NCBI GenBank assembly: GCA_933228675.1
Contig: OW121742.1
Coordinates: forward strand, 128,751,983 to 128,815,982
DNA: 64,000 nucleotides
From: Stomorhina lunata
Lineage: Eukaryota > Arthropoda > Insecta > Diptera > Rhiniidae
Direction of reading: 5' to 3'
A model generated the notes under the pieces. That model worked only from the letters and a program-made list of their open reading frames with translations, did not search any database and was not told where the DNA came from. Made by a program: the position numbers and the translations under genes. This document shows positions 26,979-38,383 of the stretch, piece after piece (within the stretch, counting starts at the first letter, position 1; each line of letters begins with the position of its first letter).

Positions 26979-29630
26979 TTATTCCCTTCCGGCATTATGC
27001 TCGTCTTCAGTTTTTTCTATATCAACAATATATTCTCTTATAGTATTTGGTCTTTCTATCGGTAAAATTTCCCTGTAATCAATTTCAGAAGATTGTGTCG
27101 ATGCACTTCCGGCCGAACTCATTGGTGAGGTTGCCTTTGTTTGCCAGAAAACCTTTGAATTATTAGAATTTTCAGCAGATATTTCCGATGAAAATAAGGT
27201 ACTGCTTCTTGATGCTCTAGGAATATCCGATTCAAAATTTATGAGTGCTTCGGGGGAATCTAACAACTGTTCATTTACAGAAGTTTCTTCATTTTTCTTC
27301 GTTTGTAATGCCGATGTGCTCTTAATGGGTAATGGAATTAACGTTATAGATGACAGCTTGACATCGTCATTTCCTTGATCCATTAAAGATTTTCCTTGCA
27401 CCTCTTGATTTGAGGTAATGGTTTTATCATTGTTGGTGCTACTTGTGGAAACAGCGACTGTTAACAAATTCTCACTATTTAGTTTCACATCTCTTAATGA
27501 TTTATTCTCCTCATTATCATTAATTAATGCAGTTTTATTGCTTTTAGCTTGTTTTTCTAATTTCTCAAAATTTTCTGTAACTATACGATAATTAGGTCCA
27601 AAATAACGTTCCAAATAATCGTTCATGCGCTGTAAACGCTGTTGTTGACGTTCAATGCGAAGTCTTTCAAAGGGATCGGAGTCAGTGTCTAGAACAACAT
27701 TTTTAGTTTTTTAACGATTATACTTATATTTAAATATTCAGCCTTATTACAGTTGTCGAAAATACGACTTCGGTTTCGACAGTTAGTACTAGATTAATGA
27801 AATTGTGTTTTTCTTTAAACTGGTACTAACTGTCAAAGTCGAAGTCGTATATTCGACAACCATAATAAGGCTAATTATATTCAAGACACTCAACATACCG
27901 CTTTCATCTGATGATTGTGTCTCTACTCGATTATCCTCTTCCTCCTCCATGTTTTCGGTTTCCTCATGAAATTCTTCTGAAATTTCCTCGCTCTCTTCTG
28001 CTACTGTTTCCAAAACAGCTCCAGTTTCATACTGAGAATCAAACATGTCTTCACTTGTGGTATATGATGTAATATGCTGAATGTTTTCAATTTCCGAAAT
28101 GGATATGTAACTTTTCTCCTTCGGTTCCCTTTTAATAATGACATCATCTTCTTCAGTAAAGTTGTAAAATTTTTCAATTTCATCATTAAATTTTTGGTCT
28201 TGTTGATTTAAAGCACTTTGTTCTTCAGATGAAATTTTGCCATTCATAACTACAGAATTCTAAAAAAAGAGTTACATTAAGAAATTATTGAATTCCAAAT
28301 CTTACCGTGGAAAATGTAATTTTTGTTTCTTCTACATCATATTTTGCTGTCGAAGGTTCTGGTGGTTGCTCTCGCTTTGCATCACTTTCATAGGGTAATT
28401 CATTGGGATAAACTTCATCCCAGTATTGATCTTTCACCAATTCCGGATGTTCGTGATGCATTTCATCAACTATGAGGTAGGAAACTTGTAGATTACGATC
28501 AATCATCCAGTTTACCTTTTAATTAATAGAAAAACACACACTTAAATATTTAAAGCAAAGAAATACAAAATATACCTCAAAATCATCATCATCTTCTCCG
28601 AAGGGATTTATTAAAGTTTCCGCCACTTTCAACCAACCCATATAGAAGAAAAACTGAAGGGTAATAAATATGGGACAGTAAAGGTCCATAGCTTCATGTG
28701 TATTAATTTTTGATTCCGTCCATTGATGAGCCAAAAGGCTACAGACAAAGAACGAGTAAACTGCTATGGTAACTACTTGGGTATAAACTAAAGGAATACT
28801 TATAAAATCATAATACATCAAAGTACCACAAAGACCTCGAAATTTATTTAATTCATCAATTATGGTCTTTACGGCAAAATCATCTCGAATACGACCCTCC
28901 TTGCGTGCTCTTGTTATGATACTGGCCGCCCATATTATGGGCATCCAATGTTTGGGATATTTGGGAAATGAATCGTCCATTGATTCAATAATTTTCTTTT
29001 CGTTTTCCAACAACAGACCGGCCTCGACGAGGCTCTTCATTTTAGGAAAACGTTTCTTGACACCAGGCGATATCATGGTAAAAACAATTGTAAGACATAA
29101 ACAAACATAACGCATGACAGTACGACGCATAACACGACCTCCCTCATCCTGTCCATGAACATGAGCACTTACATACACAGCCAAAGAATCAATCCAAGGT
29201 ATTGTCATATACTGTTCCCACCAGCGTGTCATCACCAGATTCACATAAAAACCCAATACAAAAGATAAAGGAATAAGGCTGGTATAGCTGGCGCAATAGT
29301 AGACTATGCTTTCAAAGGTTCTGCAAAAAATAAGCTCGTTACTACATACTAAATACCTTAGTTCTTAATTATTGATATAATTCTTACCTTTTGGACTCTT
29401 CTCCCAGTTGGTAAATATAAATCATGTTGATACAATAATAAAGAGTTAGAAAAAGTATTAGATCCATCCAAATTAGTTTATAAATACTGCCTTTCCATCT
29501 ATAGGATTGATATTTATACATAGATATTTACTTAGTTTTCTTGAAAAGCTTATACTTACCGTGCAAGAAGTTTTATGAAGCATCCAAATTTGGCGCAAGT
29601 AGCAACTTCTGCAGTATATGTAACGGTCAT
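26979..29630 (-). CDS. Bestrophin family chloride channel, downstream paralogue (735 aa)
   Basis: This spliced minus-strand gene forms a calcium-activated anion channel of the plasma membrane (family knowledge; bestrophins assemble as pentamers). Exons assembled here: 29630-29560, 29498-29388, 29320-28576, 28515-28306, 28259-27899, 27688-26979. All junctions are GT-AG, phases agree, and the stop is TAA. Introns are 61, 67, 60, 46 and 210 bp. The start MTVTYTAEVAT matches the canonical bestrophin N-terminus (Ala at residue 10, a Ca-clasp position). The neck residues correspond to Ile77, Phe81 and Phe85 in LIPLSFVLGFYV. RWWEQY, GRIRDD, IPLVYTQVV and FYMGWLKVAE follow, then NPFGEDDDDFE (acidic clasp, residues 303-307) and VNWMIDRNLQVS. 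The tail beyond about residue 380 is long, Ser/Glu-rich and presumably disordered and cytoplasmic. It looks like an insect Best3/Best4-type paralogue; which one cannot be decided here. Exon ends are read from sequence, without transcript support. Confidence 0.95.
27740..27872. mobile_element. 133-bp hairpin element inside bestrophin intron 5
   Basis: The left arm 27740-27789 and right arm 27823-27872 are inverted repeats, agreeing at 44 of 50 positions by eye (AGCCTTATTA, GTTGTCGAA, TACGACTTCG, GACAGTTAGTAC shared). A 33-bp loop lies between. ATATTCA flanks the left edge and recurs just beyond the right edge, possibly a target duplication. It fills most of the 210-bp intron 27898-27689. It resembles a foldback MITE; the transcript would form a strong stem. 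Confidence 0.75.
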
Positions 29631-29750
29631 ATTAATTTTATTAAAGTTTTTGATTTATGTTTTAAACAAACAAAATAGTTAAAAATATTGACATAAATTT
29701 CAAACAAAAGTGTTTTAAGAAATATATTTGAAAAGAAGAAAACTTCTATA
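29631..29750 (-). promoter_or_regulatory. 120-bp spacer between the two bestrophin genes
   Basis: This AT-rich gap holds everything between the TAA of the upstream gene (29751-29753) and the ATG of the downstream gene (29628-29630). An AATAAA word (minus strand, 29642-29637) lies only a few bases before the downstream ATG. No TATA-type promoter is evident. It must contain the upstream 3' UTR and the downstream 5' UTR unless transcripts overlap or are shared. Confidence 0.5.
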
Positions 29751-32262
29751 TTAAACACTCTTCTTGGATTCACTGCTTTTTGTTAAAGATATCTTAGAAG
29801 ATGTGCTTTTCTTCGAGTCCTTATCCTGAGATCTTTGGGATATATTAGATGTTATACTCCTAACATCTTGTTTGTCGAGCATTCCAAATTTGTTAATTTC
29901 TCTTAGAAGTCTCTCCTGTTGTCTTTCATTTTTTAATTTTTCAAACTCATCCACTTTGTCATCATTATCGCCTTCGCTTGATTTGGGCTGATACTCTTCG
30001 TTAGTATAATACATATCACTACCAACAGGAATTATTTCCGGCATGTCTTTGAAATGTTTGTTGGGTGCTTCTGGAGGAATGTCGGAAAAACTATTCAAAC
30101 TCCCATTACGAGTTTCATCATATCCGCAATGTTTCGAAAAGAAACGGGTAACAGATTTCTAGTTAAATTTAAAAGTTTAAGTAATATGTATTTATAATTT
30201 TGTGGCTTGGTGTTAAAAGGGCCAATGTCAAAAAAATAGTTTTGAGAAAATTTGATTTAAAGTTTATAATTTTCATCCAAAGCCATAGTAACATTACCTA
30301 GAAAACTCCTTATAAATCTATTCAGAATTAAGTTAGAGATTAGCTGTTGAAGCCAAATAAAAGAGGGTAAAGGGAATCGAATGAAATAATTAGCTCAAAA
30401 CAGCAAAAAATTGACATTGGCTCTTTTAGCACCAAGTCGCAGAATTAAGCAAATTTGTTTACCAATATTGTAACTTTTGAACTCGAACTCTTTTCTATAT
30501 TGGCTGTGGAATATGTTGGTGGTTCTTCTGGGGCTTTCTTTCCAATGCCATCTGTTTCATAGGGTAATGAAGCAGGAAATATTTCATCCCAATATTGATC
30601 CTTTATTAACTCGGGGTGTTCATTATGCATTTCATCCACAATGAGATATGAAACTTGTAAATTGCGATCAATTAACCAATTTACCTTTAAAATATGAGAA
30701 TATATTCCATGTTAAGCCCAATTGTTTCCAAAAATAGATTTATAAATATTTTCGCCGAAAAAAAAAGCAAAATTTGCTCATTTTTTCTGGAGTAAATATA
30801 CATATTGTCACCTAAAATGCAGAAGGGTATAACTAACCCAAAAATTACAATTGATATTTTGATTGATTATAACAAAGCAACCCAAAATACATCTAGTTAC
30901 AAAATTTTTTATACGGCGTACGGTCAAAAACAGCAATTTTATTCACTAAAAACCAAAGGCTTAAAATGTTGTTCAAAATTTGTATGGAAGTTAAGCCCTT
31001 TTGGCTTCAGAAAATATTCAACTTGTGGTTAAGCCCTTTTTCGCAATTGCTCCAAAATTTGGATTTAATGTTCCTTATAGCTTACAATTTAAAACGTTTT
31101 TTGCTTCTCCTATAAAAAAACTACAAGTGTACTTACGCCCTTTTGCACTTTAGATGACAATATACAATTTTATATGTCTCTTCTCACCTCGAAATCATCA
31201 TCGTCCTCTCCAAAGGGACATATTAAAGACTCAGCCACCTTTAGCCAACCCATAAAGAACATATATTCTAAAACCGAAAGAAATGGAAAGAAATAGTCCA
31301 CAAGATGTAGAAACCCCTGATCTCCAGTCCACTGGCGACCAAATACAGAAGTCAAAAAGTACGAATAGGCTGCAATAGTTACGACCTGGGTATAAACTAA
31401 GGGAATGCTTATGGTATCATAAAATAATAAAACCATACTAGTTTCTCTAAAAGAATTCAAAGAATCGATGAGCGTTTTCAGTGATGAATCATCACGTATG
31501 CGACCTTCTTTACGGGCCCTGGTAACTATGCTCGCAGCCCATACTATAGGCATCCAATGTTTGGGATACTTGGCAAATTTTTCATTCATATTCTTCAATA
31601 TTACCCTTTCGTTTTCCACCAACAGACCCGCGTCTACTAAATGTTCCAGAGTGGGAAAACGTTTCTTAACTTTCGGCGAAATCAATGTTAAAACCATGGT
31701 CAAACTTAAGCAAACATAACGCATTATAGTGCGCCGCATTTTTCGACCATGTTCATCATGACCTCTCATCAAAGAGGAAACATAAACAGCTGTACTATCA
31801 GGCCAAGGTAAAGTCATATATTGCTCCCACCAACGTTTAACAACAATCGAGACATAGAAGCCCAAGACAAACATCAAAGGAATTAACGAAGAGCTGGCAT
31901 TACAATATTTAACAAAGACTTCAAACATTCTAAATTAATTTTTATGTGAATGACATAATTAACTTCAAAATCAAATATAAAGGATCATTATAATGAATAA
32001 ACTTACTTCTTTTGCTCCTCATTCAAAAGAAAACGATAAGTGGCATTTATGGAATAGTAGATGCCAACATAAACCAAAACATCCAACCAAATAAGTTTAT
32101 AAATGCTGGCCCGCCATCTACAAAGAATAATAATTATTATATCATCAAGATTATTAAATGCCTTTGGAAACCATATTTAACAACTAATTACCTTAACAAA
32201 AGTTTTGGAAAACTACCCAACCAAGTAGAGGTAGCTACTTCTGCGTTATAAGAAACTGTCAT
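29751..32262 (-). CDS. Bestrophin family chloride channel, upstream paralogue (517 aa)
   Basis: This spliced minus-strand gene has exons 32262-32192, 32117-32007, 31929-31188, 30684-30463 and 30158-29751. Introns are 74, 77, 503 and 304 bp, all GT-AG, with phases agreeing. The first two exons (71 and 111 bp) have the same length and phase as in the neighbour, showing tandem duplication. The product starts MTVSYNAEVAT (Ala10 kept), then LLLRWRASIYKLIW. The neck motif LIPLMFVLGFYV follows (Ile77, Phe81, Phe85), with RWWEQY, GRKMRRTIMRYVCL, GRIRDD, IPLVYTQVV and FFMGWLKVAE. The clasp is CPFGEDDDDFE (acidic run at residues 302-306), with Cys298 where the neighbour and most bestrophins have Asn. 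VNWLIDRNLQVS and a 135-residue polar C-terminal exon rich in Ser, Lys and Glu complete it. A TATAAATA word lies on the minus strand at 32425-32418, about 155 bp upstream of the ATG; in such AT-rich DNA it is weak evidence for a promoter. The role is inferred from family: anion channel, probably calcium-gated. Confidence 0.95.
30806..31159 (-). mobile_element. Inverted-repeat element in bestrophin intron 3 (family D)
   Basis: The left end reads TGTCACCTAAAATGCAGAAG and the right end, on the minus strand, TGTCATCTAAAGTGCAAAAG: inverted repeats of about 27 bp. If the ends are TTGTCA ... TGACAA the flanks give a TA duplication, as for Tc1/mariner-type MITEs. It makes up about 354 of the 503 bp of the intron. 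A related partial copy lies at 20265-20500. The open frame 30805-31032 inside it is chance. Confidence 0.75.
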
Positions 32263-32425
32263 TCTTTAGCAATTCCTTTAAAATTTATTTTTAAACTAAA
32301 TTCATTCAAGTTTTTGTAAAATTACAAAATTTTCAATGCTTATTAAAGTTTGTCCACATATTAAGTTTTAAGTTTTACATTAGATGTTTTTGTAGTGTTT
32401 TTATTGGTGTTAGTAATTATTTATA

Positions 32426-33232
32426 TTTTATTACATCATTTGTAATTATACTTAACTTCTATATATTAAAAAACACCAGTCATTCATGCATGATCCCATA
32501 CTCGCACACAATCATATGAAAGAAATGCGACTGATTGGATGGGCAAAACACAGGTGTAACATTATGCGGTTTTTAATTCTATTCAGTTCCTTTAGCTTGT
32601 CTGCCGTTTAACACTTCCGTAGTCCTAGTAAATGGAAAAAAATAAGTAGCTCACGATATAAGTGATTTCAATAATTTGAAATGTTTTAAAATGCTTTGAT
32701 TACTTCACAATGATGCCACTTTAGAGAAAAATTAAATGTGTTTAATATCAGGTAAATATGGTTACATACTCTACTTTTGTTTAATACCGAGTTTTTTACT
32801 TATAAATACACATATTTTTCCTTCTTGGATAAAAGCCACAACAAAAATTAATTTGGTTTTTCTTTTCACATAAATGCATGTTGGTAAAATTTGTACATGT
32901 ATAAGTATGAACTAGTGCTTTATATTTTTAATCTGTGTGCGTATAGTGGCATGGAAATGAGTGCAATTTACTACTTCTACAACAAACCACGTAATTCTGC
33001 CACAAGCATGCAAGTGTTGAGACGAACATGTGGTAAAAAAATATGGAAAAGCAAGACAAAGCAAAATATAACGAAAACAATGTACAATACAATACATAAA
33101 TAAGTTAAAGAAAAATGTGAACTTCTTATATCCAAATGCCGACAAATATATATACATACATACACATATAACAACATTTCAACCTGAAGCATCTTCCCTG
33201 ACCAACCCAACAAATGTACATTCATTCAAACT
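32426..33232. other. AT-rich upstream flank of the bestrophin pair
   Basis: No further gene seen. Short ORFs on both strands at 32891-33225 overlap each other and lack motifs. Confidence 0.45.
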
Positions 33233-33581
33233 ATCCCAGCTAGCATTTTTTTTGAAAGTTTTATGTAATGCTTAGTAGACGACGTGCTAACCAACTAAGC
33301 CACATCACTCACAATAAGGGATAGTCTTTTTGTGGCATTTTTAATCACAATAAAAACGGTCATATTAGAATCATTTGCGTGATTATATTATGACTACTTA
33401 CATTTTGCAAGATATGCTTGTGCCATTTTTAACTAGTAGCTTTCTAAACGTTTCTATAACTCATTTTGTAATTGATCTTTGATACCAAGCTGATTAATCA
33501 GTTTTTGATCATCTAAAGGAATCCTAAAAGACTCATTTTGTTAATATTATCATCAACAATCTCATAATTCTTAGCTGGGAT
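33233..33581. mobile_element. Small inverted-repeat element with TCCCAGCT ends (family F)
   Basis: The ends ATCCCAGCTA (33233-33242) and TAGCTGGGAT (33572-33581) are perfect 10-bp inverted repeats around a 350-bp AT-rich, non-coding interior. Similar ATCCCAGCAGT ends bound a segment at 56745-57193. No clear target duplication is visible. The short termini make this moderate evidence. Confidence 0.45.
33270..33303 (-). repeat. tRNA-like 5' half (A-box fragment)
   Basis: On the minus strand GTGGCTTAGTTGGTTAGCAC contains TGGCTTAGTTGG, an exact match to the tRNA A-box consensus TRGCNNAGYNGG. There is no B box downstream and no cloverleaf, so this is a fragment of a tRNA-derived repeat and not a tRNA gene. 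Confidence 0.45.
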
Positions 33582-33906
33582 GTATTATAATTATTATTTA
33601 AAAAGTATGTTTATGATTCATGAATTACATTAAATATCTGCAGAAAGTTATAAGAAAAATTTATGTTATTAAAAAAATTAAAATAAATTTCTTTTAATTG
33701 AGTAAATAAACTGTTGTCCGTAAAGTGGCCCGTTATAAAAGTTATCATATACAAAATTTTTAAATTTTTACTGTCTTTTCTATTTGTAAGTATAACTACT
33801 TGCAGACAGATCGAAAACCACACATTGTTGCTTTTTTAAAAACATAATAATTACGAATTATGTTTTGTGAGCACCAATAAATTTACAAGTTTCTCTTATA
33901 TCTTAG

Positions 33907-34845
33907 CAAAGTTCGAAAAAGTACCCTAAGTACTGTAGTTCATGGTACCATATTGTACTTAGGCACATAAGTAACAAAGTATTCCATTTAACGAACTTAA
34001 ACGAAGTAAATTAAAATTACTTTAACGAGCTCTTGTAAAACTGACAACACTAAGAAAAATAGTATTGCTAAAAGTGAAAATAAATAAAAAATAATGCTAT
34101 CGTTTAGGATACAAACCCCTTGCATGACAACACTTGCTTATATTTAGTGTATATTGTTACGATTTTGTTTTATATTTTTATTAACTTTAGATTTAATTAC
34201 GTAAGCACACTTCACAAAATTTCTTTACAAATAATCTTAGTTTCACTGTTCTTTTATACGCGTCTGAATTAAAACACTCTGCCACGATATCAGTTTATAG
34301 TAGAGAAGAGAGTTTCTAGAATTTTCTGCAAATGTAAACAAAGAGCTGCTGTCGTCGATTACACTAACAATGCGGCTTACGAATGTTCATACATGTTCCA
34401 ATACTCAATTATTAAGAACACACTCGCACAAATGGATTATCTGAAGTTAACAGCAACAGAGAGAGAGAGAGAGAGTGTAGATAAAGAGAAAAATGTTGCT
34501 CTACTCTTACAGCAAAACATTAAAAAATGTTGTCCTGCTTATAGACACAAACAGAACAACAACTACACCAACAGAAACATTCTAGAAAACTAAAGGAAGA
34601 ATAATAAGTAGCGAACTTTGCACAAAATTCGTGACAATATCAATAGAAAAATTGTGTCACCCATACAAACTAAAAAGTACTCTAAAGTCCCAGAGAATGG
34701 TACGTTTTTATTTGGTACCGTTCTTTTTTTTATGATGCCTTTGTGTACTTAACTTTGTTTCGTACTTAGTTAGGTACGTTAAAATAACTTTTGTGTGTGC
34801 GTAAGTTCAGTACAATATAATGAGGTACTGTTTTTTCGAACTTTG
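33907..34845. mobile_element. hAT-like non-autonomous transposon with 8-bp target duplication
   Basis: The terminal inverted repeats are CAAAGTTCGAAAAA (33907-33920) and TTTTTTCGAACTTTG (34831-34845). They are flanked by the 8-bp direct repeat TATCTTAG (33899-33906 and 34846-34853). An 8-bp duplication with a CA-starting terminus is the hAT pattern. Subterminal regions carry GTAC-rich words (AAGTACTGTAG, GTACTTAGG) on both sides. No transposase remains. The interior is interrupted by a solo LTR, without which the element is about 450 bp. Confidence 0.8.
34155..34636. mobile_element. Solo LTR (Ty3/gypsy-like) nested in the hAT-like element
   Basis: The 482-bp segment begins TGTTACGATTTTG and ends AAAATTCGTGACA, so it has TG...CA ends in imperfect inverted form. 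ATAT sits on both sides (34151-34154 and 34637-34640), a likely 4-bp target duplication. There is no internal retroviral-type coding region, so it is a solo LTR left by recombination. The size and duplication fit Ty3/gypsy elements; family assignment is inference. The frame 34393-34593 within it, with its GAGAGA tract, is not called. Confidence 0.65.
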
Positions 34846-34853
34846 TATCTTAG

Positions 34854-37320
34854 AGTTAATCAGTTATATTTTTATCAGCGAAACCTTACGACGAAAATTG
34901 CTAAATCTGATAAGAAAGTATCAGACTAATTCTTTATCAGCACAAACCCAATTGGGTGATGTAGGGTATTTTGGATACCAATTAGTTACTTAAAATAAAT
35001 AAGACAGCAAAAAGTTTCCTGTATTAAAATACCCTTTAGGGTATTTTAGGTAAAACACTAGCGCCATCTATCAATGGAAAATTAATCTTTATATCATTTT
35101 GTTTAAACATAACATAATATAAGTATATAGATTATTTTATATGGTCTAATAATATTATCTAATATTCACTCTTTCCAAAAATTATTTCTTCTGTCTACAT
35201 TATCAAACTCTCGTTAATATTTATTTGCTTCTTCGAAATTTATTGAAAAAGGTAACCAGCCCAATCACAATCGCAAACACATGCACATTTTATTGAACTA
35301 TTCCAGGGACTATGAACTATTAAAAGCCTACTCTATAGACTTGTGGTTTTGTCATACATAATGTAGATTTATTTGCATTTCCTTTTAAGGATTTAAGGAT
35401 CCTGGCCATTTGTATGAATGTATGTAGTTGAATGTGAAATTTGTAGCAACTTAGATTTTGCTGTAAAACATAAATTACTCCTGCCCAAAGTTAATTGACA
35501 AAAACCGCAATTGATAAATAGGAGTGAGTAATTGAGATTTTGTATTATTTATTAGAATACGTAATTTCTAGGAGGCAAAGGTGTAGACTTACAACAAATT
35601 TGCACAGAAATCCCTTTTAAACCTTTAAGGAAAATGTTTAATGTGAAAAGTAATAGAAAAGTATTTGCTAAATTAATTACGTTCGCGCTGCCATCATTAA
35701 TTTTCATTTATTTTGAAGAAATTAAACAGTAGTGGTCTTGTTTTTTTCTTTCTTTGTTCCATCTACATAAATAATGAAAACCTATAGGATCATTTTCTTA
35801 TTTTTTCTTGCATTTATATTATGTCTTTCAGCTATTGTTTTCGAAGTTTTAAGGAAAATGTCACATTTAGTAGCCATTTGTAAATTGTTCATTAAGTTGG
35901 TCTTAAGTGACATTTAGAAAAGTTTTATTACATTTTCCGTTTCGTTTTTGTTTTTTTTTTTGCTTCTTTGGGTATTCTTTACCATTTCACAAACTCTCAT
36001 TGAGGAATTAACTTAACGGTTTCTTATGCAAATTAATATTGACACAATTGTTGAACATGAAAAACAATAAGTTGTAATTTTTAAAATCCTCCCAAACCAG
36101 AAAACAAAATTAAAAAATCTTTTATATCACAACTGAGAAAAAATAAGAAAATGCCAACGAAAAGTGTCAATATTCATTAGGGATTCGTTACGTTTTTAAA
36201 CAATAAATTTGCTCGATACCGATTTGAATAATTGAAATGTATTAGGGAAATTGAAATTAATCACAATATGATAATTTTTATTATTTACATAGCTATTGAT
36301 AAATTTACTTAATATCATGTTTTAGTATTGAAATAAAACTCAAGTAAATAAAACTTTCCCCACAACAAATCTTATAATAACGAACACAAGTTTTACTGCT
36401 TTTACAGTTCAAGTTGTAGAAATTAACTCCCTTTATAAGGCACTCAAATATTTATGAATCGTAAATGTATTCCCTTTGCTAGTAAATATGACACTTAATA
36501 ATCCTCTACATTAATTTGCATACGCTATACATAAACTAATGGAATTTCAAATTATTATAACAACAAGGCTTTTTACACTCATTCTCATACATGCTCCCAA
36601 TTCAATTGTTTACTCGTGTAAAATGTAAAGAATGTCAGTGTTTTAACACTTATGTAGACACACAGACTGACATGGATATGAAAACTATATAAAAATAAAA
36701 CATTAGAACCCTTTTATTTGCATTTGTAATTAATGCGTGTAAGACAAGACCATAAAAACACTAAACATTTATAACAAAAACAAAGGCAACACTAATTTGC
36801 ATACGTATTAAATTATACATAGATATGTATGTATACAATTTACTTATGTGGGTAACCTTACACCAACACCTCTTTACTATCGCAACTATCAAAACTACAA
36901 ATATTTACACTATTATTTTAATAACAATATATGAATGTAAAACATTTATAGGTATATGTTTATTTTACAAACACCAAAAATATTACAAGCCACCACACAA
37001 ACACTTACTTACTTTGACTTTCAACAAAGTACCCAGAGGACCTCGTATTTTGTACCCAGTACTCATTCCTCATTATCTTGGCATGAAAATCTACTTTATC
37101 CTGATTATTTCATGCATAAATTCGCTTTAAATTTGTTGTTTGCCTCATAAAATTTAGTTTTATTTTAATAATAAAATAACAACCGAAAACCTACAAACTA
37201 AATTAAAAATATTTATATTTTCAAAGTAATCAAAATTATATTCATAAAATTTAGAATAATAAATATAAAATGCCTAAAGACTGCTACATTTTACATCGTA
37301 CATATAATACATATCAAAAG
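34854..37320. other. AT-rich non-coding stretch
   Basis: No supported gene. A palindrome TAAAATACCC TTTA GGGTATTTTA lies at about 35026-35049. The frames at 36825-37150 (+) overlap in two phases and lack motifs. Confidence 0.5.
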
Positions 37321-37530
37321 ATAATAAAGTGTCTTCCAATAGGAACTTCCGAACTTTCAGTTGTATTTCTCACAGAAGCAAAAGTGGGCGGATCCCGCCC
37401 ATTTTTTGCATATATCACCTTTTATGTGTAGGCTCTATATGTACCAAATTTTATTCCGATACCTCCAGAGTTATTAACTTTGGCCAGCTAAAAGTGGAAA
37501 ATGTCACAGTGTGCATTGGCGAGCGCTATA
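37320..37530. repeat. Probable dispersed-repeat fragment
   Basis: AAAGTGGGCGGATCCCGCCC, followed by a segment on a temperature-like theme of AAATTTTATTCCGATACC and AGTTATTAACTTTGGCC, resembles non-coding repeat fragments common in fly genomes. GC content is higher than the surroundings. Boundaries are not resolved and no second copy is in the window. Confidence 0.3.
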
Positions 37531-38383
37531 GGTGAATGATTACCAACTTTTTTCGTTAAAATTTAATGATACAGAGCTTACACGGCATTTACACATGCAA
37601 GTGCAAGCTCAATACATTTATATTTTTTTACTAACACAATCACACTTCTGCAAGTTGTAGGCTCACTTGCATGTCAGAAGAATACGTATACACAACTTGT
37701 AACAAGTCACCTACGTGTGTAAACGTACTGTTAAGGACATCTAGTTTCAAAAGGAAGGCGGTACACAACTAAGGCCACATGTACGAACAATTTGACCAAA
37801 TAGTCATCTTACGTGCAGGTGATCGTACAGTATGACCCCGTTAGACTTTTTCTCGTGGGGCTTTCTTAAGTCTTAAATTCAAATTTAGCCTGATTTAACA
37901 TAAGCACTAGAGATATGGATATTTTGACATTTCGTACAAATGGCAACATCTTTATATTATAGAGGGTTTGCTTACACATACTTCATTTTATTTAAATTCA
38001 AAAATAAGAAGTGTTTTACGAATGACCCTTTATGTATAATATCTAAATGTTTACTTATGCAAATTAACTCGGTTAAAACTACATAAATTGGCAAAACTTT
38101 GGTTATTATTTGAGTCTCAAAAGTTTATTGGCTTTGTCAATAATAAACAAGTGAGTATTTGATGCCCTTCACTACTAAGGTCAAATATGGATCAAAAACT
38201 TTACAAGTTTATTTAAAATCTTTTGAGATGCAAAAGTTTTGGTAAAAAAATGTTGACTTTATAAAAGGCAGAAAACTCTATTTCGGGAAATCTTTTCCAG
38301 TCCTATATTTTGTAAAACAAATCCATTGTAAAGTTATATACTTTGGGATCAAGAATTTGGATATTTGAAAAAATGTCTGTAAA
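37531..38383. other. AT-rich stretch with a weak family A fragment
   Basis: ATGCCCTTCACTACTAAGGT near 38161-38180 matches the head of family A repeats and is followed by weaker similarity to about 38350. No gene is supported. Confidence 0.4.

Noticed and set aside
27789..27898. Continuation of the bestrophin exon 5 frame past 27899
   Set aside because: A good GTATGT donor at 27898 and an acceptor at 27689 restore a long, consistent frame; the read-through part lies in the intronic hairpin element.
28862..29110. Plus-strand frame opposite bestrophin exon 3 (and 31468-31719)
   Set aside because: Antisense shadows of the conserved bestrophin coding exons.
33270..33303. Possible tRNA gene
   Set aside because: Only the A-box half is present; there is no B box and no cloverleaf.
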